A stretch of 64,000 nucleotides of DNA from Tillandsia leiboldiana (lineage: Eukaryota; Streptophyta; Magnoliopsida; Poales; Bromeliaceae), in NCBI GenBank assembly GCA_029204045.2, contig JAQNDB010000293.1, positions 36,198-100,197 on the forward strand, read 5' to 3'. Position numbers and translations under genes: made by a program. Shown here piece by piece: positions 22,145 to 33,472 of this stretch. The stretch's first letter is position 1. Every line of letters starts with the position of its first letter. Below the pieces are notes generated by a model, which worked only from the letters and a program-made list of their open reading frames with translations, searched no databases and had not been told where the DNA came from.

Positions 22145-25100
22145 TGTCACGCCCCGAGTGTAAACCAGAACTCGGGCTCGTCTACAGATCCGCCGTGCAC
22201 ACGGAATTTTCCGCATACACGAAGCGCCGGTAACCTGCTCAAATAAAACAGATACAAAATAGAGCAATAAACAGAGCTGAACTGAAAAATACTACATCTC
22301 AGACTGAACTGGAAGTAAAAATACAAAATGACTGTAGAATAAAGTACAAGTTTCTCTCCCAGCTCACCACAAAAATACAACCAGCTGGCTAAGCCAGGCC
22401 CCAAAGTAAAAGTACAACCGTCTGAGATAGGATACATAAGAGGTACCAGTCTAGCTACTCACTGTCGGGCCCACTGTCTAGCTACTCAGCCGTCCTCTCT
22501 CCTCGACCCGCCGCTGTATGTCCAGCAAGCACCCGCAGAAGGCTCTGCAAAACAAAGGAGAAGAAAAGAAAAAGAAGAATGGGGGTGAGAACTACTAGTA
22601 AACAAGTAGCCTCCCCTAGTGGGTAAAACCTCAAACTCTGACACACCCACTAGGTCTACCAGAGGCAAAAAGGAAAGAAGAGTGGTAAGAAATGAAACCG
22701 CTGCAAAAGGAAAATCTACCACTACTATGCCTCTAAAATACAGTCCTAGACTGGGATAACCGTATGCAACAATAACCAATCGTCCTAGATGAACCCGATC
22801 TGTACCGCCCTCATCATCGGGCAAATAAGCCGCGCCGATGTGATAGCAAAACTGTCCATAACTGTCTGGCCCCGGCCTCCGGAGGGGATCTCGAGGGGAG
22901 CGACCCACACGAGGAAAGCATCACCGGGCAATAACCGCGCCGGTGTGATAAAAGCATCACCGGGCAATAACCGCGCCGGTGTGATAAAAGCAGGATTGGA
23001 TCACAACTATAAAGCCCCAGTGGAACACAACCCTCCACTAAAAGAAAACTGATTCCCAATCAGATGCAAAAGTAACCATCCGATCAATCGCCCAATATCC
23101 GCGATTGCCGCAATACCCCACAATCACAACCATGTCCCACATCCGACATCTGGTCAACCGCCTACTATCCGCGGTTGCCACAAAACCCTCTAATCCATAA
23201 TCATGCCCTATCACCGATGTCCTATAACCGACATCCGGTCAACCGCCCAATATCCGCGGTCGCCGCCAAAACCATAATACATAATCCATGCCCCAGCTAC
23301 ACTATCCCAACCCTGCTCAAACCCGAGCAGCAAATACCACCTGACTAACGAAAGGAGAAAAGAAACAAGCAAGGTTTCTCCTAAGTCAAGTTCCAGCATG
23401 AAAGTGTAGCGATAAAAGATGGCCTACCTAGATGTCCAAACAAGCATGCAGATGTCCTCATGAAAGATAAAGAAAGTGCGACAAATAATGGCCCCACATG
23501 TGTATCAATTAAAAGCTCCGTATAGATATAACCATCATGCTAAAACATTATCCAACCACACATGTTTAAAATCCACAACTTTCCCTCACCCAAATCATCC
23601 ACCTATGCATGTCCCAAAAGATCTTCAAGTGGTACCCTCCCACAAGACATTTCATTTTATCCCGGCATAAAAGTAAATTCCACATGCAAGGTTAGGTGCC
23701 AAAACTATACCCATACAAACATGTATAACCCCCAACCACTATCAGAGTTCCACAATAGTAATTTTCATATGATAGGCTCACAATCATTACTTTAAGCATG
23801 CATGTCCATAATTGATCATTCAATAAATCAATTGGAGGATCTCTCCAATATTCCTAGGGGTATGTCAGAAAAATGAGGAGTATAACAACCACCCACCTCG
23901 ATCGCTAATTCCAAGTCCAAAAAGTGCTCCAGGCCAAAAAGCTAAACCGCCGCGATCACTGAACAAGAATTACCCCAAAACATACAATTAAACTCAACAC
24001 ATGCTGTCCCAAAGCTAACAGTCCAAAGATGCCCTGTTTTTACCTGCGAGGAGTGCCCGGAAAAATCCAAGAAAAATACTCTCACGATCCTCGCGACGAA
24101 CCCGTCGAAACGAGTACCTGCACGCTCAAATCCGAGTTTCCCACACTGAGAAATAAATCCGACAAGGGGACCACCCCAAAATAATCTGCTCTCAAAAACT
24201 GTAGCACTAATTCCTGTAACCAGAGATTTCTCACCTTCGAAAAATATTCAGAAAATTCCAAGAAAAATTGGGGATATTCCTCGTGATGTGTAGATGCAAA
24301 ACGCCTTCTGAATCGCTCCAATCCGATGCCTGTGCGCGAAGATACCATCAAAATACTGCAGCACTGTCCAAAACTCCGCCCCAGAAAATAAGGTCACAAG
24401 ATGATCCGAAAAACCCATGAAAAGCTCGGAATAGGAAAAACCAGTAAACATGTGAAACGTAGCCCTACCTGTCGTGAAGACGATGGCGCAAGAATCACAG
24501 AAAAAGGTGCTCGGGGTAAGCCGGGGGAGTCCTCGCACCAAAACGCGACGAAGAAGACCACAAACGAACGAGCATCGCGCCGCGCCGTAAAAATAGAAAC
24601 CTTGGGATGCGTGCCGCAGAAAAATCCTGGAATCTGCAGATGGATCCGGCTCTGGGAGATGAAGAAATCTCGTGAAGGTGGCACTGTGAAAGGAGGAACA
24701 GGGAAAGAGTTCTTCACTGCAGAACTCGGCCTATTTATAGGCCAGGAAAAACAATTGGAGAAATGACCAATGGGTCCCAACTTTCGGGCGCTCCCGGTTT
24801 TCGGGCTGCTACAGTGTTGGGCACGGCCCAACACTGTGCGCGCCAAAAATCGCCACGGGCCTCCACGTCGCCCTCGAACAGGCAACAGCCTTCCCCGCCG
24901 CACGCGTAGCGCCGCGTGGCCCGCCTGGTCAACGCGGGTGGGTGGCGCCCGCGAATCACAGGGCGCCACCTGGCCCGCACTAACACCCCCCGACCAACCC
25001 TGGCGCGCCGCCTGGCGCACCCTGCCGCGCACTGTTCCGAGGCACCCCGCGCTCCGTGGTCCCTGCCTGCGTGAGCCCGCCAACCAGAAACCGCCACGTG

Positions 25101-25725
25101 TCCCGCCGGTCCATGCACCGCGCCCGCCTGCTCCGTGGTCCAAGTCCACTGCACCGACCAATCCCAAGAAGCCACGTGTCCAACCCCCTGGTGCACGACG
25201 GCCCGTGGACCGCGCGCCTGCCCGCGCACCCGCGCGCCTGCCCGCGCGCTGCCCGCTCCCACGCGCTGCCCGCGGCCGCTCTGCCGCCTGCCCGAGCCCG
25301 TCCACCGTGCTCCGCCGCTGCCCGCCGCCGCCGCAGCTGCCCGCCGCCGGCCGGAGTTACTGTTCCAGCATGAACAGTAACCGGTTGACCAAAACATCAA
25401 GTAGGTAGTCCATTTTGATCGTTTTCGCGCGCTGAATCCGAATTTGCTGTCCGATTTGCCAAATTCTAACTCCAAAATTTGCCGAAGGCACCCGGAAAGG
25501 TGTTCTTTTGCCCAAACTTCGCGCTGAGCCCAATTTTAATATCCACTTTGCGCGAAACCACTTCCGAAGATCCGACGGAGTCCACTGATCACCCACGTGA
25601 TCCAATTAAGCCCGAAGTCCGCCACTTGTGTCCATTTGGTGCACAAACACCTCCAACGCACCCCGTAGGCCTCCAGAAGCCACCCAACGTACTGCAACAG
25701 CTCTGCGGAGATCCAGGTCATCACA
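22145..25725 (-). mobile_element. solo LTR (duplicate of 11114-14698)
   Basis: Same ends and same CAGGC duplications (22140-22144 and 25726-25730) as the left copy. Sharing a TSD with the left copy means a single insertion event, either copied with its surroundings or assembled twice. Confidence 0.85.
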
Positions 25726-25730
25726 CAGGC

Positions 25731-25933
25731 GTCCTCTGTTCAAGCAACCCCAACATACGCTCCATGATTTCCTCCTGGCGCTTGGCCGCCTCCTCCTGGC
25801 GCCGCAAAGCCTCTGACATCTGTGCTACCTGGGCCCGTAGCTCCTGAATCTCGCCCTGCCCTGCCTCCTGGCGCTCGGGCTCCTCATCTAACACGGAGTG
25901 CTCCCTCGTCCGCGCACGACGTTTCGGAGGCAT
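25731..25933 (-). pseudogene. E-family gag N-terminus (duplicate)
   Basis: Identical in content to 14704-14906, with the MPPKRR start at 25933. Confidence 0.75.
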
Positions 25934-26216
25934 CGCAAGCAACTCCCCTACAACAAAGCAAAAGATGTCAGAGAGCAAAAATCTCTCGACCCAACAAACG
26001 AAAGTCTAAAACACGTCATCCATTCTAAAGCATTATGTTGTTTGCAGCCAACATAACCACTTAGAGAATAAACATGTAAAATTACTCACCCCAATCCCCT
26101 GAGGGAGTTACAGACTCAATCAAGACTCTCGATACACCCATAACTCTCACAACAGTCCTCCTACTGTTCAACCAATAGCCTAGGGTCTCAAAGTCCTCAA
26201 CGACCTATATTCCTAG

Positions 26217-26228
26217 GCTCTGATACCA
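26217..26228 (-). promoter_or_regulatory. primer binding site (duplicate)
   Basis: TGGTATCAGAGC on the minus strand, 11027 bases from the copy at 15190. Confidence 0.9.
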
Positions 26229-26235
26229 CCTAATC

Positions 26236-28359
26236 TGTCACGCCCAGTGGTCGAAACTGCGACCCGGGCTCGCCAACAGATCCGCCGTCTGTGCGGGAAC
26301 TGCCGCACAGACGAAGCGTCTAACCTGCAAGAAAAGATCTATAACTAAACAAGTATCAGAGCTGAAAAGAAGAGCTGAACTACTAAATCACTAAGATAAA
26401 AGTCCAAGTACACCAGTCCACTATCTCTCGAATAAAACATAAGTACAAAACGACTAACAGGTACAAAAGTGGAACGAAAAGTACAGGTGACTCTATCCCT
26501 GCCTCCACAGACTCGGGTAGGAACTAGTCGGCCACGCCCTTACCCTGATCTGAAGGCTCCGAACGAGCCGAGCCCGGAATGGTCGCCTCAGGAACACCTG
26601 TCATCACAGCGGGTGTGAGATCTACTGCAACAGGCAGATCTCAGTGGGTACCGACGCCAAAACCCACGGTATGCCCACTAAGTCTGCTAGAGACAAAAAC
26701 AGATAGATAGATAGATAGATAGAATATGAATGCTGGAAATGAATCTACCACTACATGTCTCGATGCAATGCAGGGAAAGTTCTCAATTTCTCTCACGGGA
26801 GGCCTGGAAATTCTGAACGACTGCCACCTACAACCCTATCAAACAAGAACAGGCTGTAGGCATAGCCGCCCATAGTTTCCGCCCCCGCACTGAAAATGCT
26901 GAAACTCTCGCATGACACTAGAAAGTCATCTCAATTTCATTCAAGTAACCACCTGGTAACTCGGCCAAGGCATGTACCCACCTGGTAACTCGGCCAGGGC
27001 ATGTAGCCATCTGGTAACTCGGCCAGTGGTATGTATCATCTGATAACTCGGCCAGTGATATGTATCCATCTGGTAACTCAACCAGTGATATGTATCCATC
27101 TGGTAACTCGGCCAGTGGTATATATCCACCTGGTAACTCGGCCAGTGATTTGTATCCCCCTGGTAACTCGGCCAGTGATATGTATTCACCTGGTAACTCG
27201 GCCAGTGATATTTATCCACCTGGTAACTCGGCCAATGATTTGTATCCCCCTGGTAACTCGGCCAGTGATATTTATCCATCTGGTAACTCGGCCAGTGATA
27301 TGTATCCGTCTGGTAACTCGACCAGTGATATTTATCCATCTGGTAACTCGGCCAGTGATATTTATCCACCTGGTAACTCGGCCAGTGATATTTATCCATC
27401 TGGTAACTCGGCCAGTGATATTTATCCACCTGGTAACTCGGCCAGTGATATTTATCTATCTGGTAACTCGGCCAGTGATATTTATCCACCTGGTAACTCG
27501 GCCAGTGATATTTATCTATCTGGTAACTCGGCCAGTGATATGTATTCACCTGCTGAAACATACGTTCAGGACCAGTTCTTGCATAAAAGAGTTCTCTCGG
27601 TTTATAAAACGGCCCGGGAGCAATAACAGTGCCCACTAACCGAAGGGTGCACCAAAACAAGCCCGGGTTCTTCCAAACCTATCACGACTGTCTGACAGTC
27701 ACCAGATAAAGCAATAATGGCAAAAGGGTCACAATACCTTTGCATACTGAAGCATTATGAGCATTCTGTGATTTGGGAGAAAACCAACCCACCTGGAATG
27801 CTTTCCGCAGGCAATCGCTGAAGTCGGTGCAGCGCTGGAGCCTGAAATTGGCGAAACGTCAAAAATCGTGCCACAAATCACGGAAAAATCCACGGAAGAT
27901 CCAATAAATTCTCTCGAGTCACACAAAAATTCCGGCGCACTCTGGCTCACTCTACAGCCAACCGCAAACACTAACAGCACTCTTAAAAATCTAAGATTCC
28001 ACACACATAAGTCCAGCACAATGTCTGCTCTCCAAATAAATGCTTACAAATAATCCATAGTGTACTTCCATAGCACACTCCAACTCTCAAAATACAAATC
28101 TTCACATCACCAATACAAGGCACGTTCTCTCTCACATTTAAAAAGAACTGCAGCACCCTCTCAATTTCCACACACTCACTTAACCATCAAACTCCAAACA
28201 CACACACACTACACCCAGTACCATTTGCACCCACGCACACAAGAGCTTCTCAACACAAAAATAAAAACTCCATTTGTACACACCCACAAGTCCACACAAA
28301 AAAATCTACCTACTAATAATTAGATGCCCACATAAACACCATATTAACTAATTCACCCA
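26236..28359 (-). repeat. E-family LTR C, part before the Sirevirus
   Basis: Element-sense 3' portion of LTR C, interrupted at 28360 by the Sirevirus. It resumes at 39973 and ends at 41614. It holds a GATA tract at 26701-26723 and the 30-bp minisatellite (26950-27548, about 20 units). There is no Cassandra TRIM at the position corresponding to 5046. The empty site reads straight through. Confidence 0.8.
26950..27548. repeat. 30-bp minisatellite, LTR C
   Basis: About 20 head-to-tail 30-bp units. The variant order is the same as in the gap-left copy and is a subset of the longer array in LTR A. Confidence 0.95.
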
Positions 28360-29703
28360 TGTTGGGTTATGTATAATTGGATCTAAATAGGGGAAAAAAC
28401 ACCTAGAGGGGGGTGAATGGGTGTAAACAATAAACACTCAAAAATCTTTGCGTTATAAAACCCAATGCGGAAAACAAAAATAACACGCAGAGATTTTTAC
28501 GTGGAAAACTCCAAACCGGAGTAAAAAACCACGGGAACGATAACACGGTGAAATCCACTAGGATTAAACACGTACAAGGTGATATACCGTACTCACAGAC
28601 GACTCAACCTTTTCCATACGCTCCTAGCTGATCTTCTCCGCTCGCTCCACGACGCTTCTCGAATCCACGATTTGCGTCCAACGCCGAATCCACGGCGTCC
28701 AACGTCGAGTCCACGACGTCCGACCGAATCCACGGTCTTCAACCTGTAGCACGCTTCGAATCCACGAACGTACCTCGCTCCGAATCCACGAGAGCGGTTG
28801 CACCTTGAATCCACAAGGCCACGCGAGTCCACGCGCCGATTTGGGATAAATCGTTGTTTTTGGGTGGTGATGATCCGCCGAATACTTAGATTAGAAATAG
28901 ATCGAAAATACCATCTAAGTATTCATTGATTTGATTCTACTCAAAATGTGAGTATGAAAACCTAGAATCAAATCAATCAATATAGATGAAGAAACATAGG
29001 ATACTATCCATTGATTTCCTTTCTTCTCTATATGTGGATCTTAGGCCGTATATAAGATGACGGCTTTTTGGATTAGCGGCTTCTTTTTGGATTAGCCCTA
29101 GAAAAAGAATCATAGGGTCTATTTATAGGTTAGAAACCCTTGGAAGAAGATAAGAATCAAAAACTATCCTTTTCTGGAATTTTACATGACGATGATCCGG
29201 ATCGGAGTTCGGCGATCCGGATTGCAGTAGCGAGAAAAATAGTTTCCAGAAAAACCAAGGTTCGGGATCCGGATCGAAGTGCCTGATCCGGATCGTTCAT
29301 ACAGTTCACCAAACATCAACGTTCGGGATCCGGATTGAAAAGCCTGATCCGGATCGTTCAAATAAAATGGTAAACCCAGTGATCGGGATCCGGATCAACG
29401 GAGGCTACGATCCGGATTGAACTGGTGTATGAAAGAACAACCTTCGGGATCCGGATTGAAGAGTCTGATCCGGATCCTGAACATGTCCCATGTCCAGTTT
29501 TTGATATTTATGCAATCACAAGTTCATCCAAGTGTTTCTACACTATAAGAAGTATTCGGATCACCAAAGATATTAAGTTATACATACCTGATCCTTTTGA
29601 ATTCTTCTTTCTTGAGATTGAGTTATATGATCCAACCTTCTTTACCTTCAATCTTCAAGATTTAACCGAATTCATGAAATACGCCAACTCAAATTCCGTA
29701 ACA
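28360..29703 (-). repeat. Sirevirus 3' LTR
   Basis: 1344 bp. In the minus sense U3 carries about ten GATCCGGATC-type palindromes (29190-29485), followed by a TATA box (CTATAAATAG, near 29120-29135). The transcribed leader carries about nine CGTGGATTCG-type motifs (28655-28830). Confidence 0.92.
29190..29485 (-). promoter_or_regulatory. GATCCGGATC palindrome array in Sirevirus U3 (3' LTR)
   Basis: Repeated GATCCGGATC and GGATCCGGATT/C motifs at 15-45 bp spacing, directly upstream of the LTR TATA box in element sense. The equivalent array in the 5' LTR is at 39455-39750. Dense perfect palindromes ahead of the promoter suggest binding of a dimeric factor. No factor can be assigned. Confidence 0.6.
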
Positions 29704-29717
29704 ATCTCCCCCTTTGG
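29704..29717 (-). promoter_or_regulatory. polypurine tract, Sirevirus
   Basis: The minus strand reads CCAAAGGGGGAGAT, immediately before the 3' LTR start. A second PPT-like AAAAGGGGGA lies at 30279-30292, in keeping with the multiple PPTs described for Sireviruses. Confidence 0.85.
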
Positions 29718-30446
29718 CGGTTTCGTGACAAAACATAAATCCACTCAAGAAAATTCAAAAAGATATTTTTGTTGCTATCACCATACAACAAAAATTTACA
29801 ATGAGATCCAAATAAAAATAGATACATGAGTTAAACTCCTAAAACAGACTCTAGACTTAGACATCTGTACTCTCTGCAAAAGAAATCATTCTTGACAAAA
29901 GAAATCGTTAGATACCTCAAGAATTTTATATCATTCAAAAACCACATACAGAGATGAAGTTTATACTCATATACTTACCATGACATTTATACATTCAGAT
30001 ATGTAATTAGATCAAAATTAAAAACCAACATATCTTCTATGTAATCAAGATCCAAATGTCACAAAATTGTTAGTAGACATCAACTTGTTAGTTATATTAC
30101 ATGCCCAAATAGTTAGTCGAATAGTTAGTCGAGGCATGCATTCAAACCAAATACAAAACCAAAAGATGAAGTTATACTTACCTTTCAAGTTGAGGTTATA
30201 CTTACCTCCATAGTTTCAAGTTTCTCACAAACATTGTATCATTGTTTATGTTTATACTTCTCTGTGTTTATACTTCTCTCTCCCCCTTTTTGTCACAAAA
30301 GTTAGCCAAAAATTACCAAAATAGAGAGAATAGTTAACAGTTCAAGTACCAAAAGTGTGAGAACTAAGACGAAAAACTAAAATCTTAAAACCTGCACAAG
30401 AAAAAAGTGAAAAATCTGCACAAGAAAAAGAAATTAGACAACCCAC
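29718..30446 (-). other. Sirevirus 3' non-coding region
   Basis: AT-rich sequence between the env-like ORF and the 3' LTR. Apart from the second PPT-like tract I see no gene or repeat. Confidence 0.6.
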
Positions 30447-31895
30447 TCAAACATCTGAATCTGAGTCATCCGAGGCGCTGCATCCCATTTTCGAGAACAT
30501 TTTTTGCATTAACTTCTTCATTGACGAGACCGTCTTAGTTAATGTGATTTGGGACGCTGTGATTATTTCGAGTTCTTCGGAGATTCGCCTCTGCTCTTTG
30601 GTGATTTGCTCCTGTTCAAAAGACAGTCTCTGTTGCTGTTTGTAGATGGAGGTTATTGATGCTTCATCATCTGCTCCTGGTGCTTGGTGTGATGGCAAGG
30701 CAGAGGTGCCTGCACAAGGTTTCTTTGTAGATGAAGGAGTCGAAAAGACATGAGGCAATTTGTGAAAAGACTTCACAATTGTTGATTCATCTATCATCGC
30801 CCAACAGTGTTGATATGATGTCGAGCTAATATCAATCTTAAACTTTTTCAAGATCCTCATGATGATCAATGGAAATGGAAGTCGTTCAGTAGGATGAGGA
30901 TGTTTAACATATCTCGACATTCTATTCCAAATTATGTACGGGATGTTCATGTTCAACCCTACGGCCTCAGAAGGATGACCTAGGAGATATAAGAACAGCA
31001 TTCTATCCCCTCTCAATACTTTTGTCTGCAAGTTAGGGAGAATGTTGTAACACGTGTTGAAGTTAAGAAATCGGTACTCAAGCCGAAGTTGTTTGGATTT
31101 TACAGATTTACCATCTGCTGATTCAGTTCCTTCCAAACAAATTCCTTCTATCACGGTTTGCCACATGGAATTCGTCAAACTTCTTCCCATCAAAAAGTTG
31201 ATCCCCGATCTGTTTGATTCCATTCCTAGGACCTCGCCGATTAACTGCGGAGTGATTGTGAGTCTCATCCCTTGGATGTTTGTGTAGAATTGCATCGAAC
31301 CAAGTTCATCTTCCTGAAGATGTCTCACATTTGTGTAAAAGGTTCTTACACGATACAAACAATACCCAAGTAATTCCGGGAATCGGCAGACTTGAATAAG
31401 ATTAGTTTGTTCAATTAAAATCCCAAACTCTGGTGAGTGATTTCGGAGAGCTTCAATGTTGACATGTCGTTCACCGATGCATTCACGATGTTCAAAAGCT
31501 CTAAGGCGATCAGTGTTAACGAACACTTCTTCCATGCGAGGTGGGGAGTCAGGAGCTATTGGTTTGCTAACATCAGCATTTCGTGCTCGTCCAAAGCGTC
31601 GAGCTAGTCTCTTCCTCTTCACCGAGATGGACGGGGCAGTCATAGGTGCTTTTCCAGTGTCCATTGTAGTTTTTCCTTTCGAAACAACAGAGGTTTTTTG
31701 TGTCGATTTTACAGGATGTGTTTCATCATCTGACAACTCATCCCAATTGACTTCATCCTTTTCTGGTTCAGATTCTGAATCTTCAAGTTGAACACATTCT
31801 CCTTTACGAAACGGTTTCTTTGCCCTCTTTAATTTATTGGTTGCTCGAGTATGTACCATCGCAACAAGAAGAACTATGATCCATGTGAATGCCAT
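30447..31895 (-). CDS. env-like third ORF of the Sirevirus (482 aa)
   Basis: Uninterrupted frame starting MAFTWIIVLLVAMV at 31895. The upstream 17 codons lack an ATG and probably belong to an intron and exon end. Visible parts are an N-terminal hydrophobic segment (residues ~3-14), an acidic Ser/Glu/Asp stretch (~35-55), a basic patch (~85-95), a globular middle (~110-385) with regularly spaced aromatic residues, a low-complexity linker, and a C-terminal Glu/Gln-rich coiled coil (~405-465). The position after pol, the N-terminal membrane-like segment and the C-terminal coiled coil match the env-like ORFs described for SIRE1-type elements. The middle also resembles proteins labelled 'putative plant transposon protein'. 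Envelope function is unproven. Unlike gag-pol, it has no stops. Confidence 0.7.
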   Translation of the reverse strand: MAFTWIIVLLVAMVHTRATNKLKRAKKPFRKGECVQLEDSESEPEKDEVNWDELSDDETHPVKSTQKTSVVSKGKTTMDTGKAPMTAPSISVKRKRLARRFGRARNADVSKPIAPDSPPRMEEVFVNTDRLRAFEHRECIGERHVNIEALRNHSPEFGILIEQTNLIQVCRFPELLGYCLYRVRTFYTNVRHLQEDELGSMQFYTNIQGMRLTITPQLIGEVLGMESNRSGINFLMGRSLTNSMWQTVIEGICLEGTESADGKSVKSKQLRLEYRFLNFNTCYNILPNLQTKVLRGDRMLFLYLLGHPSEAVGLNMNIPYIIWNRMSRYVKHPHPTERLPFPLIIMRILKKFKIDISSTSYQHCWAMIDESTIVKSFHKLPHVFSTPSSTKKPCAGTSALPSHQAPGADDEASITSIYKQQQRLSFEQEQITKEQRRISEELEIITASQITLTKTVSSMKKLMQKMFSKMGCSASDDSDSDV

Positions 31896-31922
31896 TGCTG
31901 CAATTGCTTGTGAAACGAAATC

Positions 31923-32304
31923 CTGTGAGCAACAACTCAAGAACACGAAAAATTGTTAATTTTCAAAAATTTGAAAAATTGTACCCAAACAATCATTATC
32001 GTGTAGAGAGACTAAGAATCAAATTAGTTTTGCAAAAAGAATTTTAAAAATAGATCAATTGCATGATTTTCGAAAATTCCCATTATATGCCCTAAAACCG
32101 AAATTTTTGAAATCGAAGGCCAAAAATCCGTTTATCGTGAGAATACCTAGCATATAATCAAAACTAATCTACCCAGAGTTCTTATTTCAAAAGAAATTTG
32201 ATCAAAAACCATCCACAAATGAAATAGATACAAGAATTTCATCACGTTTTGAGGAAGAATATGAAAAACTGTGAAAAACCGAGATTTTGATCAATAAAAC
32301 TTAC
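31923..32304 (-). other. candidate intron upstream of the env-like ORF
   Basis: On the minus strand a donor CAA|GTAAGT (intron from 32304) and an acceptor TTGCTCACAG (intron to 31923) bound 382 bases of AT-rich sequence. The acceptor lies 27 bases before the ATG at 31895. The match to plant splice consensus is good at both ends. Splicing itself is inferred. Confidence 0.45.
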
Positions 32305-32420
32305 TTGGAATCGAAGAACTTGAGTTTGACAGCTTCTAAGATGGATGAATTCTAGAGAGAGAAGCTCTGGAGACTTTAGAACAAAAGATTGGAGTAAAAG
32401 AAATCAAAACCCTTTTGTTC

Positions 32421-32545
32421 TATTTAAAACCCTAGCCGCGATCCGGATCAGTTCGTGATAACGATCCGGATCGGCTACCCGCAGAGAATACCTGCGTTCG
32501 GGATCCGGATCGGCTTGTCCAATCCGGATCGGCTGCAACTTTTTC
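32421..32545 (-). promoter_or_regulatory. candidate internal promoter for the env-like ORF
   Basis: In minus sense, five GATCCGGAT(C/T) palindromes (32441-32545) are followed by CTAGGGTTTTAAATAG (32421-32436), which combines a telobox-like AAACCCTA (plus strand) with a TATA-like TTTAAATA. A CT-rich leader and the candidate intron come next. The layout copies that of the LTR U3 of both Sireviruses here. Confidence 0.5.
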
Positions 32546-33467
32546 TTCAGAAAAATTCAGAAAAATTCTAGAAAATCCAGAAAAAGATTGTAAGCACTTT
32601 TGTGTATCAACTTTAAATGAAAATCATCGTTTCATATAACAAGAAATAGATTATGCCAAATCTATCAATAACATCCAACAAATGAAACGAAAATTTATAA
32701 AAATTAAATCTCTTAAAGTTGAACAACTTCAATTACATCTAACTTGACCTTATGAGTAATGCCTTTATCAAATCATCAATTCGGTAAAGAAAATGAAATA
32801 CAAAGATCAATAGATGTCTAAAATCCCAGATAAGTTAGATAATATATCTAGTCAATTTATTGAAGAGAGTGGCTCTTTGAGCATCTTTCATTAAAATTCC
32901 CACCTTATACCAACCTTGAAATTTTGACAGAGTCAAGTATTTCAACATGCATTTTACTTAATCAGACTTGAAAAACCTTGCTTGATATACATGTGGTAGC
33001 TGCACACAGTACTCGGACGACCGAGGTGGTAGCTCTTTCCTCCATGTGGTGGTAGTTTTCACACTCCTCATTGGGATGTAACTCTTTCCACATCTTTTGA
33101 GCATAACACTTTTTCTTTGACTCCCCCTCAATTGGCTATCAATTATTTAAAATATAAAGTATTCAGCCAAATATTGATCTCGATTTCATACTCGACTAAA
33201 CAGTCAAATAAGATAAAAACTATACCAAGAGATCATTGAGAGAGAAATTGACTTTGATCAACACAAAGATGATTTAATTCACATAAATGATCATTGCATC
33301 AAATGAATTATTATGATATCCAAAGCATAATAAATTTCTAAACATATAAAAGGATGCAGTTAAAGTCAATAAAAACTAATGCTCAATTAATGTTCTATGT
33401 CTAAGCATAGATAATGAACAAAAACACAAAAACAAAACCTAACCTAAACAAAAGTTTCAAAAAGAGG
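32546..33467 (-). other. Sirevirus pol-to-env intergenic region with a conserved box
   Basis: Non-coding. A block at 32988-33105 (minus sense: GGAAAGAGTTACATCC, then GTGTGAAAACTACCACCACATG, then AGCTACCACATG motifs) is strongly conserved with 51333-51440 of the gag-only element, although the sequence around it is not. No frame is open through it, so conservation is probably at the RNA or DNA level. Confidence 0.6.
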
Positions 33468-33472
33468 TTATT

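Noticed and set aside
32427..32436. Interstitial telomere repeat (AAACCCTAG)
   Set aside because: Only one unit. It is better described as a telobox-like promoter motif.
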